DNA of 53,750 nucleotides from Pontimonas sp. (GTDB taxonomy: Bacteria > Actinomycetota > Actinomycetes > Actinomycetales > Microbacteriaceae), in the NCBI GenBank assembly GCA_017852615.1, contig JAFMKX010000002.1, positions 1 to 53,750 of the forward strand, read 5' to 3'. Of this stretch, positions 1 to 6,720 are shown piece by piece; position 1 is the first letter of the stretch, and every line of letters begins with the position of its first letter. The translations under genes were made by a program, and so were the position numbers. The notes under the pieces were generated by a model. That model ran no database searches, was not told the DNA's origin, and was given only the letters and a program-made list of their open reading frames with translations.

Positions 1-442
1 CACCCAGGACGAGGAAAATATCGGCCACGTTCCCGACAAAAATTCCTGAGTAGTCAATGAAGTCCACAATGTGACCCACGGCGAAACCGGGGTCGCGGAA
101 TAACCGGTCCCCGAGATGGCTGATGGCTCCTCCGAGCAAGGAGGCAATACCTATGCCCCAGGCAGCACTGGTGTTGCGCAGGGCAAAAATGACTAACCCG
201 ACGACCGCTACTCCCGCAAAAATAGTGAGCACCCAGGTGTAATCGGCGGCCAGACCAAAGGCGGCACCCGGGTTATACACCAAGCGCCAGCCGAGCAGAT
301 CGCCGAGCAGTGGGTGGTATTCGCGAAGAACCAGAGTCGTTTCTGCCCACCACTTGGTCGCCTGATCGAGAAGAACAATGGCGAGGGCACCTAACCCCAC
401 CACGAGGCGAAGTCGATGCGCTGGCGCAGTGGTCTTGGTCAC
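1..442 (-). CDS. lspA: Lipoprotein signal peptidase II, LspA (C-terminus beyond window)
   Basis: Membrane aspartyl protease that cleaves the signal peptide of prolipoproteins after diacylglyceryl transfer. The 147 visible residues contain LDQATKWW (about 25-32), NPGAAFG (57-63), the first catalytic Asp region SHLGDR (Asp112) and the second catalytic region NVAD (Asp141). Hydrophobic stretches fit the four-helix fold. The GTG at 442 is chosen because an AGGAG lies about 5 nt upstream on the minus strand. The gene runs off the left edge, so only the short C-terminal tail is missing; this is a window truncation, not decay. A MarR-type gene lies 77 bp upstream on the same strand. Confidence 0.93.
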   Translation of the reverse strand, partial: MTKTTAPAHRLRLVVGLGALAIVLLDQATKWWAETTLVLREYHPLLGDLLGWRLVYNPGAAFGLAADYTWVLTIFAGVAVVGLVIFALRNTSAAWGIGIASLLGGAISHLGDRLFRDPGFAVGHIVDFIDYSGIFVGNVADIFLVLG

Positions 443-452
443 ACAATCTCCT

Positions 453-473
453 GTGCCATCAAAGGGCTGGCAC
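453..473 (-). other. Small hairpin between the MarR gene and lspA
   Basis: GTGCCA (453-458) and TGGCAC (468-473) form a 6-bp stem with a 9-nt loop just upstream of the lspA ribosome binding site. No T-run follows on the minus strand, so a classical terminator is not supported. Confidence 0.25.
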
Positions 474-519
474 ACGGGCCAGGGGTCACCCTCGAGTATT
501 CCATGCCTTGCGAGGGGCG

Positions 520-1020
520 CTATCGATTTTCCACGTCAAGGCTCAAGGCTCGAAGAGCGTTGGCCACAAGGGCTTGATCATTTTTGTCCAGTGCACCGAG
601 GAGTTCTTGTTCGGCCTGGACCAGCGTGGCAAAGGCTGTGTCCACCGCGATAAGACCCTCCCTGGTGAGTTTCACCACAACACCCCGGCCATCATCCGGG
701 TCGGAGGATCGAGTGACGAAACCCCGTTTTTCTAGCTTGGTGAGACGGTGGGTCATGGCGCCGGAGCTGACCAGCGTCTGGGCTATCAGTGCACCGGGGC
801 TTTGCTGATAGGGAGCTCCCGCGCGGCGCAGGGCAGCCAACACGTCAAATTCCCAGGATTCGAGCTGGGAAGTTTTGAAGGCTTCTTTGCGAAACCGATC
901 GACTCTTTTGGCAATGCGCGTCACCCGAGATAGCACTTCTAGCGGGGAAACATCCAGATCTGGTCGCTCCCTGCGCCACGCAGAAACAATGCGATCCACA
1001 TCATCACCGGGCGTAGTCAT
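520..1020 (-). CDS. MarR-family winged-helix transcriptional regulator
   Basis: Predicted DNA-binding repressor or activator of 166 residues. A helical N-terminal dimerisation part (about 1-55) is followed by the winged helix: DVLAALRRAG (59-68), the recognition helix SSGAMTHRLTKLEKRGFV (85-102) and the wing DPDDGRGVVVKLT (108-119). The SGAxTxRLxxLExRG pattern is diagnostic of MarR. The ATG at 1020 is preceded by a GATAAT -10 only 6 nt away and no Shine-Dalgarno sequence, so the mRNA may be leaderless. An in-frame GTG directly precedes the ATG. The divergent neighbour is tRNA-Gln. The ligand and targets cannot be read from the sequence. Confidence 0.85.
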   Translation of the reverse strand: MTTPGDDVDRIVSAWRRERPDLDVSPLEVLSRVTRIAKRVDRFRKEAFKTSQLESWEFDVLAALRRAGAPYQQSPGALIAQTLVSSGAMTHRLTKLEKRGFVTRSSDPDDGRGVVVKLTREGLIAVDTAFATLVQAEQELLGALDKNDQALVANALRALSLDVENR

Positions 1021-1026
1021 CACACC

Positions 1027-1032
1027 ATTATC
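1027..1032 (-). promoter_or_regulatory. -10 hexamer GATAAT of the MarR gene (leaderless geometry)
   Basis: On the minus strand GATAAT ends 6 nt before the ATG at 1020. This places the transcription start at or next to the start codon. Confidence 0.45.
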
Positions 1033-1068
1033 CGACCTCTGGCACAATAGGGGAGGCCTTTGGGTCAT

Positions 1069-1143
1069 TCCGCCTTGGTGTAACGGCAGCACGACAGCCT
1101 TTGGAGCTGTTAGGTCTAGGTTCGAATCCTGGGGGCGGAGCCA
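1069..1143 (+). tRNA. tRNA-Gln (anticodon UUG)
   Basis: A full cloverleaf is visible. The acceptor arm is TCCGCCT (1069-1075) with GGGCGGA (1133-1139, one G-T pair). The anticodon stem ACAGC/GCTGT encloses loop CTTTGGA, which gives anticodon TTG. The T arm contains GTTCGAAT. The discriminator is G1140 and CCA is encoded at 1141-1143. Its place just before glmU matches many actinobacteria. A CACAAT hexamer at 1043-1048 may be its -10. A second tRNA-Gln, with anticodon CUG, lies at the right edge of the window. Confidence 0.95.
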
Positions 1144-1191
1144 CGGAGAGCATGTCCGTGAGTCACCACGATCGTGACCAGATGGGCTTAA

Positions 1192-2640
1192 ATGGTGGGT
1201 ATGACCAAACAGGCGCTCGCAGTGGTGGTCCTTGCGGCCGGGGCCGGTACCCGAATGAAATCTGCCACCCCCAAGGTGTTGCATGAGGTGGCCGGGCTTC
1301 CCCTGATTGGCCATGTGCTCTCCACCGCTAGCGCGTTAGAGCCCGATCACATTGCGGTGGTGTTGCGTCATGAACGCGATGCTGTCGCGGCCGTGGTGGA
1401 CCAGTTCGCTCCCGATGCTCTCTTGGTTGATCAAGATGATGTGCCGGGAACGGGACGTGCCGTGGAAGTGGCGCTTGCCGCATTGCCCTCGTCGTTTGCT
1501 GGAGACGTCCTCGTGGTCTCCGGCGATGTTCCGCTCTTGGATTCCGACACACTGCGGGCGGTGCTCGATCATCACCGCACGCAGGGAGTTGGCGCAACCT
1601 TGCTCTCAACCGTGCCAGACGACCCCACCGGGTACGGTCGTGTGATTCGTGATGATCACGGTGACGTCCTTCGCATTGTCGAACACAGCGATGCCACCGA
1701 GGCCGAAATAGCACTCACCGAAGTCAATGCGGGAACCTATGTTTTTGACCGTGGTGCTCTCACCACGGCCTTGGCCGCCGTGGGGACCAAGAATGCCCAG
1801 GGGGAAAAATACCTCACCGATGTGATGGAGACGCTTCGCTCCCAGGACGTGAAGGTGCATGCCATCCGGGTGGAAGACGACTGGTTGCTTCAGGGCATCA
1901 ACAACAGAGTTCAGCTCGCCGAGGTCCACGCCCACCTCAACGCAATGATTATTCGCGGGTGGCAATTAGCGGGAGTCAGCATCGTTGATCCTTCGAGTAC
2001 CTGGATTGATGTGGGTGTGGAGTTGGCCGAAGATGTGGAAATTCTTCCCGGTGTGCAACTTTTGGGCGCCACCCAGGTGGGTGCGGGAGCCACGATTGGC
2101 CCGGATAGCACCCTGCGAGACACGGTGGTGGGTCCTCGAGCCCGCGTCGTGCGCACCCACGCCGAGGGAGCTCATATCGACCAGGACGCCACCGTGGGTC
2201 CCTTCAGCTTCCTGCGCCCCGGTGCGCACCTTGGCCCCGAAGCCAAGGTGGGTGCTTTCGTCGAGATCAAGAATTCCACGTTGCACCGAGGCGCCAAGGT
2301 TCCTCACTTGAGCTACATCGGCGATGCCGATATCGGCGAAGGCACCAACATTGGTGCCGGTGCGATTACCGCCAATTACGACGGGGTGAACAAGAACCGC
2401 ACCACGATTGGTGCTCACGTGCGCACGGGTTCCCACACTGTGTTTGTCGCCCCCGTGGAATTGGGAGATGGTTCCTACAGCGCCGCCGGCGCCGTCGTGC
2501 GCCGCGCCGTTCCCCCCGGCGCGTTAGCCATGAGTGTGAGTTCTCAGCGCAACCTAGAAGGTTGGGTTGAAGCCAACCGAGAAGGCTCGCCGTCTGCCAC
2601 CGCCGCTTCGAAGGCCCAGAGCGGTAAAAATAAACAATGA
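1192..2640 (+). CDS. glmU: Bifunctional GlcNAc-1-P uridyltransferase / GlcN-1-P acetyltransferase
   Basis: Makes UDP-GlcNAc for peptidoglycan: it acetylates GlcN-1-P and then transfers UMP from UTP. The N-terminal pyrophosphorylase domain has LAAGAGTRMKS (14-24) and GDVPLL (111-116), and NAGTYVFD follows further on. The C-terminal left-handed beta-helix shows hexapeptide repeats and the acetyltransferase signature RPGAHLGPEAKVGAFVEIKN followed by GEGTNIGAGAITANYDG. The length of 482 is normal for the family. The start is uncertain between ATG 1192 and ATG 1201 because neither has a clear Shine-Dalgarno sequence. The C-terminal tail is Ala/Ser/Lys-rich. prs follows after 41 bp. Confidence 0.95.
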   Translation: MVGMTKQALAVVVLAAGAGTRMKSATPKVLHEVAGLPLIGHVLSTASALEPDHIAVVLRHERDAVAAVVDQFAPDALLVDQDDVPGTGRAVEVALAALPSSFAGDVLVVSGDVPLLDSDTLRAVLDHHRTQGVGATLLSTVPDDPTGYGRVIRDDHGDVLRIVEHSDATEAEIALTEVNAGTYVFDRGALTTALAAVGTKNAQGEKYLTDVMETLRSQDVKVHAIRVEDDWLLQGINNRVQLAEVHAHLNAMIIRGWQLAGVSIVDPSSTWIDVGVELAEDVEILPGVQLLGATQVGAGATIGPDSTLRDTVVGPRARVVRTHAEGAHIDQDATVGPFSFLRPGAHLGPEAKVGAFVEIKNSTLHRGAKVPHLSYIGDADIGEGTNIGAGAITANYDGVNKNRTTIGAHVRTGSHTVFVAPVELGDGSYSAAGAVVRRAVPPGALAMSVSSQRNLEGWVEANREGSPSATAASKAQSGKNKQ

Positions 2641-2681
2641 AGCATCTCCCGCCCACCACCCAGCGATAAGGCGATAATCCC

Positions 2682-3659
2682 GTGAGCATGATCTCCACCA
2701 CGTCCACAAAGAATCTTGTCCTGGTGAGCGGTCGCGCTCATCCCGAACTGGCGGAGCAGGTTGCCACAGAACTGGGCACCACCCTGGTTCCCACGGAGGC
2801 TCGCACTTTTTCTAACGGCGAAATTTATGCCCGATACGGGGACAGCGTTCGAGGCTGTGATGCCTTCGTCATCCAGGCTCACACCCAGCCCATCAATGAA
2901 TGGTTGATGGAACAGCTGATTATGGTCGACGCTCTGAAGCGCGCCAGTGCCAAGCGCATCACCGTGGTGGCTCCGTTTTATCCTTACGCGCGCCAAGATA
3001 AAAAAGGCCGCGGCCGCGAACCTATTTCTGCTCGATTGGTGGCAGATATGTTCAAAGCAGCGGGGGCTGATCGCATCATGAGCGTTGATTTGCACGCCGC
3101 TCAAATTCAAGGTTTTTTCGATGGCCCGGTGGATCACCTTTTTGCCATGCCCGTCTTGCTCGAGCACTTCAAGAAGCAGCTCGATCCCGCCACCCTCACC
3201 GTGGTCAGTCCCGATATGGGTCGGGTGCGAGTCGCTGATATTTGGAGTGACAAATTAGGCGCACCGCTGGCGATTATTCACAAGCGTCGCGACCCCCGTG
3301 TTCCCAACGAAGTATCCGTCCACGAAATTGTCGGTGAGGTAGAGGGTCGGGTGTGTTTGCTCGTCGATGACATGATCGACACTGGTCGCACGATCGCCAA
3401 GGGCGCCGAAGCTCTCAAAGACAACGGCGCCACTTCCGTTGTCGTGGCGGCCACCCACGCCGTGTTCTCTGACCCGGCGACCGAGGTGTTGCAATCCGAC
3501 TGGATTGATCAGGTCGTCGTGACCGACACCTTGCCTTTGGCCCAGGACAAGCGATGGGATCGCCTCACGGTGCTCCCCATTGCTCCGTTGTTAGCTCGCG
3601 CTATTCGGGAAGTTTTTGAAGATGGTTCTGTTACCTCCATGTTTGATGGAGCAGCCTAA
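2682..3659 (+). CDS. prs: Ribose-phosphate pyrophosphokinase (PRPP synthetase)
   Basis: Forms PRPP from ribose-5-phosphate and ATP for nucleotide, His and Trp synthesis. The protein has 325 residues, normal for class I. Visible signatures are FSNGEIYARYGDSVRG (N-terminal ATP region), the flexible-loop catalytic region with SPDMGRVRVAD, and the PRPP-binding loop VDDMIDTGRT (228-237). The GTG at 2682 is used; an in-frame ATG at 2688 is the alternative. It lies 41 bp after glmU, a usual pairing in Actinobacteria. Its TAA stop overlaps the stop of the convergent gene by 4 nt. Confidence 0.95.
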   Translation: MSMISTTSTKNLVLVSGRAHPELAEQVATELGTTLVPTEARTFSNGEIYARYGDSVRGCDAFVIQAHTQPINEWLMEQLIMVDALKRASAKRITVVAPFYPYARQDKKGRGREPISARLVADMFKAAGADRIMSVDLHAAQIQGFFDGPVDHLFAMPVLLEHFKKQLDPATLTVVSPDMGRVRVADIWSDKLGAPLAIIHKRRDPRVPNEVSVHEIVGEVEGRVCLLVDDMIDTGRTIAKGAEALKDNGATSVVVAATHAVFSDPATEVLQSDWIDQVVVTDTLPLAQDKRWDRLTVLPIAPLLARAIREVFEDGSVTSMFDGAA

Positions 3660-4006
3660 CTTCCGCTCACCGGTACCAGACGTGGTGCTCCCGGAATAAC
3701 TCCAAGGTGCGCGACAAACGTTTCGTCGCTGTTAAATCCTTCGGCGTAACAATTCCAGCCCACGAGTCGCGGGTCCATAACCTGGAAACGGGCATGAGCA
3801 GCACTGGCACCGGGTGCGTAGTAGGCCACCGCAATCTCACACGCATAGGCGGCAGTTCTGGCTTGGGTACTCCAGGTGATTAGGATTCCCGGTAGGACCA
3901 AGCCCGCAATCGCCAGGCTCACCACAATGCGCATTCCGAGCACTCGAGCAGGGGAGTGCAGCGGACGATCGTCGGCGTCGTCAAAATTCTCGTTGTCGAT
4001 ACTCAT
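3656..4006 (-). CDS. Small single-pass membrane protein of unknown function
   Basis: I do not recognise this family. The predicted 116-residue protein has an acidic cytoplasmic N-terminus, one membrane segment (about 25-47, MRIVVSLAIAGLVLPGILITW) and a roughly 65-residue exported domain. That domain has two cysteines (in YACEIA and WNCYAEG) that could form a disulfide, and a WNCYAEGF motif. The ATG at 4006 is favoured over an upstream ATG at 4027 because GGTGGG lies about 6 nt before it. It is divergent from the APC permease, with 39 bp between starts, and convergent with prs, with stops overlapping by 4 nt. The reading frame is intact and coding-like. Confidence 0.6.
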   Translation of the reverse strand: MSIDNENFDDADDRPLHSPARVLGMRIVVSLAIAGLVLPGILITWSTQARTAAYACEIAVAYYAPGASAAHARFQVMDPRLVGWNCYAEGFNSDETFVAHLGVIPGAPRLVPVSGS

Positions 4007-4033
4007 AGTCACCCACCAGTCTTTCACGCTGGC

Positions 4034-4039
4034 TATAGT
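4034..4039 (+). promoter_or_regulatory. -10 hexamer TATAGT of the APC permease (leaderless geometry)
   Basis: TATAGT is followed by 6 nt and then the GTG at 4046. No Shine-Dalgarno sequence is present, so a leaderless transcript is predicted. Confidence 0.5.
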
Positions 4040-4045
4040 GACGCC

Positions 4046-5281
4046 GTGGCGAAGTTAAGACGAACGCTGGGGCCGTGGGGTAGTGCGGGTATCGGTGCGG
4101 CGTCGATGGTGGGTGCCGGTGCATTTTATGTCTGGTCTCCTGCTGCGAGCCTTGCCGGGCGCTTTCTCCTCATATCGCTCGCCCTTGCGGGTGTCGTAGC
4201 GTTGCTCAACGCCATCACGATGGCTCAGCTGGCCCTGCAACATCCCGTTTCTGGTGGTGTCTATCACTATGCCCGCCGATATGTCTCGCCTCGCGCAGGG
4301 TTTCTTGCGGGATGGATGTTTATGCTCGGCAAAACTGCGTCGGCGGCAGCCATCGCTCTCATCGCTGCGCAGTACCTGGCGCCGGATCAGACCCGTCTTC
4401 TCGCAGCTTTGCTGATTGCCGTTTTTGCTGCCGCGAACCTGACCGGGCTTCGCACTACTGCTCGAATCAGTATTGGCCTGGTGTCCATTGTTGTCGTGGT
4501 CCTGGTGGCACTCATGGTGCAATCCCCCTGGAGGATGCCAGAGTTCGGTGTGCCCTCCGAGGTCAGTGTCTATGGTGTGGCCCAGGCGGCAGGATTAATA
4601 TTTTTTGCTTTTGCCGGTTATGCCCGCATGGCCACTCTGGGAGAAGAGGTGAAGAACCCCCGCGTGGTCTTACCTCGGGTGATCGTGGGGACTCTGGGGG
4701 CTGTGTTAGTTCTCTATGCGTTGCTCGCGTTGGCGTTGCTGGGCAGTGTGGGGGTCGAAGGCCTCGCTGCTAGTGCAACACCGGTGGCGGACATGGCACC
4801 GGATTCCTGGCGGCTCATGGTCGTTGCCGTGGCGTCTTTGGCAAGCCTGGGTTCGCTGGCTGCGATTCTTGCCGGATTATCACGAACGTCCATGGCCATG
4901 GCCCAGGAAGGCGATCTGCCTTCCTTTCTGGGCCTTGTGTGGGCGCGCACGTCATCGCCTGCCCGAGCAGAAATCACCATGGCTCTTGCTGCCATGACGC
5001 TGGCGCTCCTGGTGGATCCCCTGTGGCTAGTGGCGTTGTCCTCGAGTGCTGTGTTGAGCTATTACGCCATCGCACACCTTTGTGCCCTGGCCCAACCAGC
5101 GCATGAGCGCTTGGCACCGCGCCTGGTCGCTTGGACAGGGTTGGTGTTGTGTCTGGCGTTGGTCGCGGCGCTGCCGTGGCAATCTCTGGTGGCGGGAGCG
5201 CTGTGCCTGGCACTCGGTGTGATGGTCTTTGCGCGAGTCCAGGCTTACCAATCCCGAGGGCAGATAGACGAAGAGCCCTAG
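4046..5281 (+). CDS. APC-superfamily amino acid permease
   Basis: Predicted secondary transporter for amino acids or other amines, 411 residues. The first membrane helix carries the glycine-rich substrate-site pattern GIGAASMVGAGAFYVW (15-30), typical of LeuT-fold APC transporters. About 11-12 hydrophobic segments follow. GYARMATLGEEVKNPRVVLPR, after TM6, is the other family hallmark (GxE and the loop before TM7). The GTG at 4046 is chosen because the homology begins there and a TATAGT -10 lies 6 nt upstream. Substrate specificity cannot be predicted. It interrupts the usual prs-rplY neighbourhood. Confidence 0.88.
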   Translation: MAKLRRTLGPWGSAGIGAASMVGAGAFYVWSPAASLAGRFLLISLALAGVVALLNAITMAQLALQHPVSGGVYHYARRYVSPRAGFLAGWMFMLGKTASAAAIALIAAQYLAPDQTRLLAALLIAVFAAANLTGLRTTARISIGLVSIVVVVLVALMVQSPWRMPEFGVPSEVSVYGVAQAAGLIFFAFAGYARMATLGEEVKNPRVVLPRVIVGTLGAVLVLYALLALALLGSVGVEGLAASATPVADMAPDSWRLMVVAVASLASLGSLAAILAGLSRTSMAMAQEGDLPSFLGLVWARTSSPARAEITMALAAMTLALLVDPLWLVALSSSAVLSYYAIAHLCALAQPAHERLAPRLVAWTGLVLCLALVAALPWQSLVAGALCLALGVMVFARVQAYQSRGQIDEEP

Positions 5282-5288
5282 TCTGCGT

Positions 5289-5433
5289 TAGCATTGCGAG
5301 GTACTTCGGCGAGGAAGTGTTGTCAATACATCACTTCGTAATCGACGCGGTGGAGCGGGCTCCCAAGGTCTCTCCTCACGCTAGGGCGTTGCAGTGGCAG
5401 GAATCTTAAACCTCAAAGGGAGCAGTATTTATC
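5289..5433 (+). promoter_or_regulatory. rplY leader region with candidate -10 and hairpin
   Basis: The 152-bp gap before rplY holds TAGCAT (5289-5294) as a candidate -10. It also holds an inverted repeat GAAGTG (5314-5319) / CACTTC (5332-5337). A GGGAGC Shine-Dalgarno-like sequence lies close to the ATG. I see no known riboswitch or protein-binding leader in it. Confidence 0.3.
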
Positions 5434-6078
5434 ATGGCTGAGAATCACGTAGACGCGGATATCCGCACCTCGTTTGGCAAAGGCGCAGCGCGCAAACTCC
5501 GCGCTGCAGGGAAAATTCCCGCTGTGGTCTATGGCCACGGCGCAGAACCACTTCACGTGGCAATCCCCGCCCACGAAACGACACTGATTGCCCGTCGGGC
5601 AAACGCGTTGATCGATTTGAAGATGACCGACTCGCAGCAGCTTGTGCTGATCAAAGACATTCAGCGCGATCCAGTTCGCCAGATCATCGAACACGTTGAC
5701 CTGGTCATCGTGCGCAAGGGTGAGAAAGTTACCGTGGACATCGCTGTGCACATTGAAGGTGACCCGGTCTCAGGCACCATGGTCCAGCTCGAGCACAACA
5801 CGATCAGCGTGGAAGCAGAAGCTACCCACATTCCTGAATCGGTCACAGTCAATGTCGAGGGCTTCGCTGAGGGAACTCAAGTTCGCGCCAGCGACATCGC
5901 TCTTCCCGATGGCTCCACATTGGTCAGCGTTGCTGAGATGTTGATCCTGACTGTTCAGCAGCCACCCAAGGCTGAAGAGGCTGCTCCTGCGGCCAGCGAA
6001 GAGGGCGACGCCGCTGCTTCTGCTGAGTCCAGCGATGATTCCTCGGGCTCCGGTGGCGATGACGCTGGTGGCGAATAG
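5434..6078 (+). CDS. rplY: 50S ribosomal protein L25, Ctc/TL5 form
   Basis: Binds 5S rRNA in the central protuberance of the large subunit. The 214 residues comprise the L25 5S-binding domain (about 1-90, beginning FGKGAARKLRAAGKIPAVVYGHG), the C-terminal TL5 beta domain (about 95-180, with VTVNVEGFAEGTQVRASDIALPDG) and an acidic Ala/Ser/Asp/Glu tail (about 183-214) that is probably disordered. This long CTC form is the usual one in Actinobacteria. A good Shine-Dalgarno sequence (AAAGGGAGC) supports the start. pth follows and may be translationally coupled. Confidence 0.93.
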   Translation: MAENHVDADIRTSFGKGAARKLRAAGKIPAVVYGHGAEPLHVAIPAHETTLIARRANALIDLKMTDSQQLVLIKDIQRDPVRQIIEHVDLVIVRKGEKVTVDIAVHIEGDPVSGTMVQLEHNTISVEAEATHIPESVTVNVEGFAEGTQVRASDIALPDGSTLVSVAEMLILTVQQPPKAEEAAPAASEEGDAAASAESSDDSSGSGGDDAGGE

Positions 6079-6134
6079 TCCTGTTTGGGCGATTTGGCTC
6101 CCAGCGCGAAAGCGCAACCTCCCAGTGGCTCATT

Positions 6135-6710
6135 GTGGGGCTGGGAAATCCTGGTAGCCAATACGAGTACACGCGACACAACGTAGGCCACCGGGTTATT
6201 GCCGGCTGCGCTCACAGTGCGGGTGTGGGATTCTCGAAATTCAAGACCCATGGTGTCCAGGCATCGATAACACACCCTTCGGGGGTGAGTCTTCGCCTGG
6301 CCACCCTGAGCAGTTTTATGAATCGATCTGGTCGCCCGGTGGGCGCCATGATGGCGTTTAACAAGATTCCTGCGAGCAACCTCATCGTGGTCCATGACGA
6401 ACTCGATTTAGCGCCCGGAGTAGTCCGGTTGAAATTTGGCGGGGGCCATGCCGGACACAATGGGCTTCGCGATATTTCCCAGGTGCTGGGAACGAGTGAT
6501 TTTTTTCGGGTGCGGGTGGGGATTGGTAGGCCTGAACCTCGTCGCAGTGCCGCGGATTATGTCCTAGGTCGATTCAGCCCAGACGAAGAAGCTCTGTTGC
6601 CCGACGTGATTTCGCTGTGCTGCCACGCCATTGAAGCGATCGCGGTCCAGGGTTTAGAAACTGCTCAAGGACTGATTCACCCTCAGACTGGCAAGACCCA
6701 GGCAACCTAG
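6135..6710 (+). CDS. pth: Peptidyl-tRNA hydrolase (start codon unresolved)
   Basis: Releases peptides from peptidyl-tRNAs that drop off the ribosome. Visible family motifs are GLGNPGSQYEYTRHNVGH (catalytic His), LSSFMNRSG (tRNA-binding Asn region), VVHDELDLAPG (catalytic Asp) and GGHAGHNGLRDI. The first standard start, GTG 6135, would remove the beginning of the first beta strand. The frame upstream encodes QWLI just before VGLGNPG, which clearly belongs to the protein. That frame is open back to 6063 but has no ATG, GTG or TTG. CTG 6081, two bases after the rplY stop, is the best alternative start, giving 209 residues. mfd follows after 10 bp. Confidence 0.9.
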   Translation: MGLGNPGSQYEYTRHNVGHRVIAGCAHSAGVGFSKFKTHGVQASITHPSGVSLRLATLSSFMNRSGRPVGAMMAFNKIPASNLIVVHDELDLAPGVVRLKFGGGHAGHNGLRDISQVLGTSDFFRVRVGIGRPEPRRSAADYVLGRFSPDEEALLPDVISLCCHAIEAIAVQGLETAQGLIHPQTGKTQAT

Positions 6711-6720
6711 ACTTCCTCAA

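Noticed and set aside
1..442. lspA as a truncated pseudogene
   Set aside because: Both catalytic Asp regions are intact and the frame is open to position 1. The missing end is outside the window.
6063..6078. Possible -1 ribosomal frameshift joining rplY to pth
   Set aside because: The only window where both frames are open is about 15 nt and holds no slippery heptamer or obvious stimulatory structure. Reinitiation at CTG 6081 is simpler.
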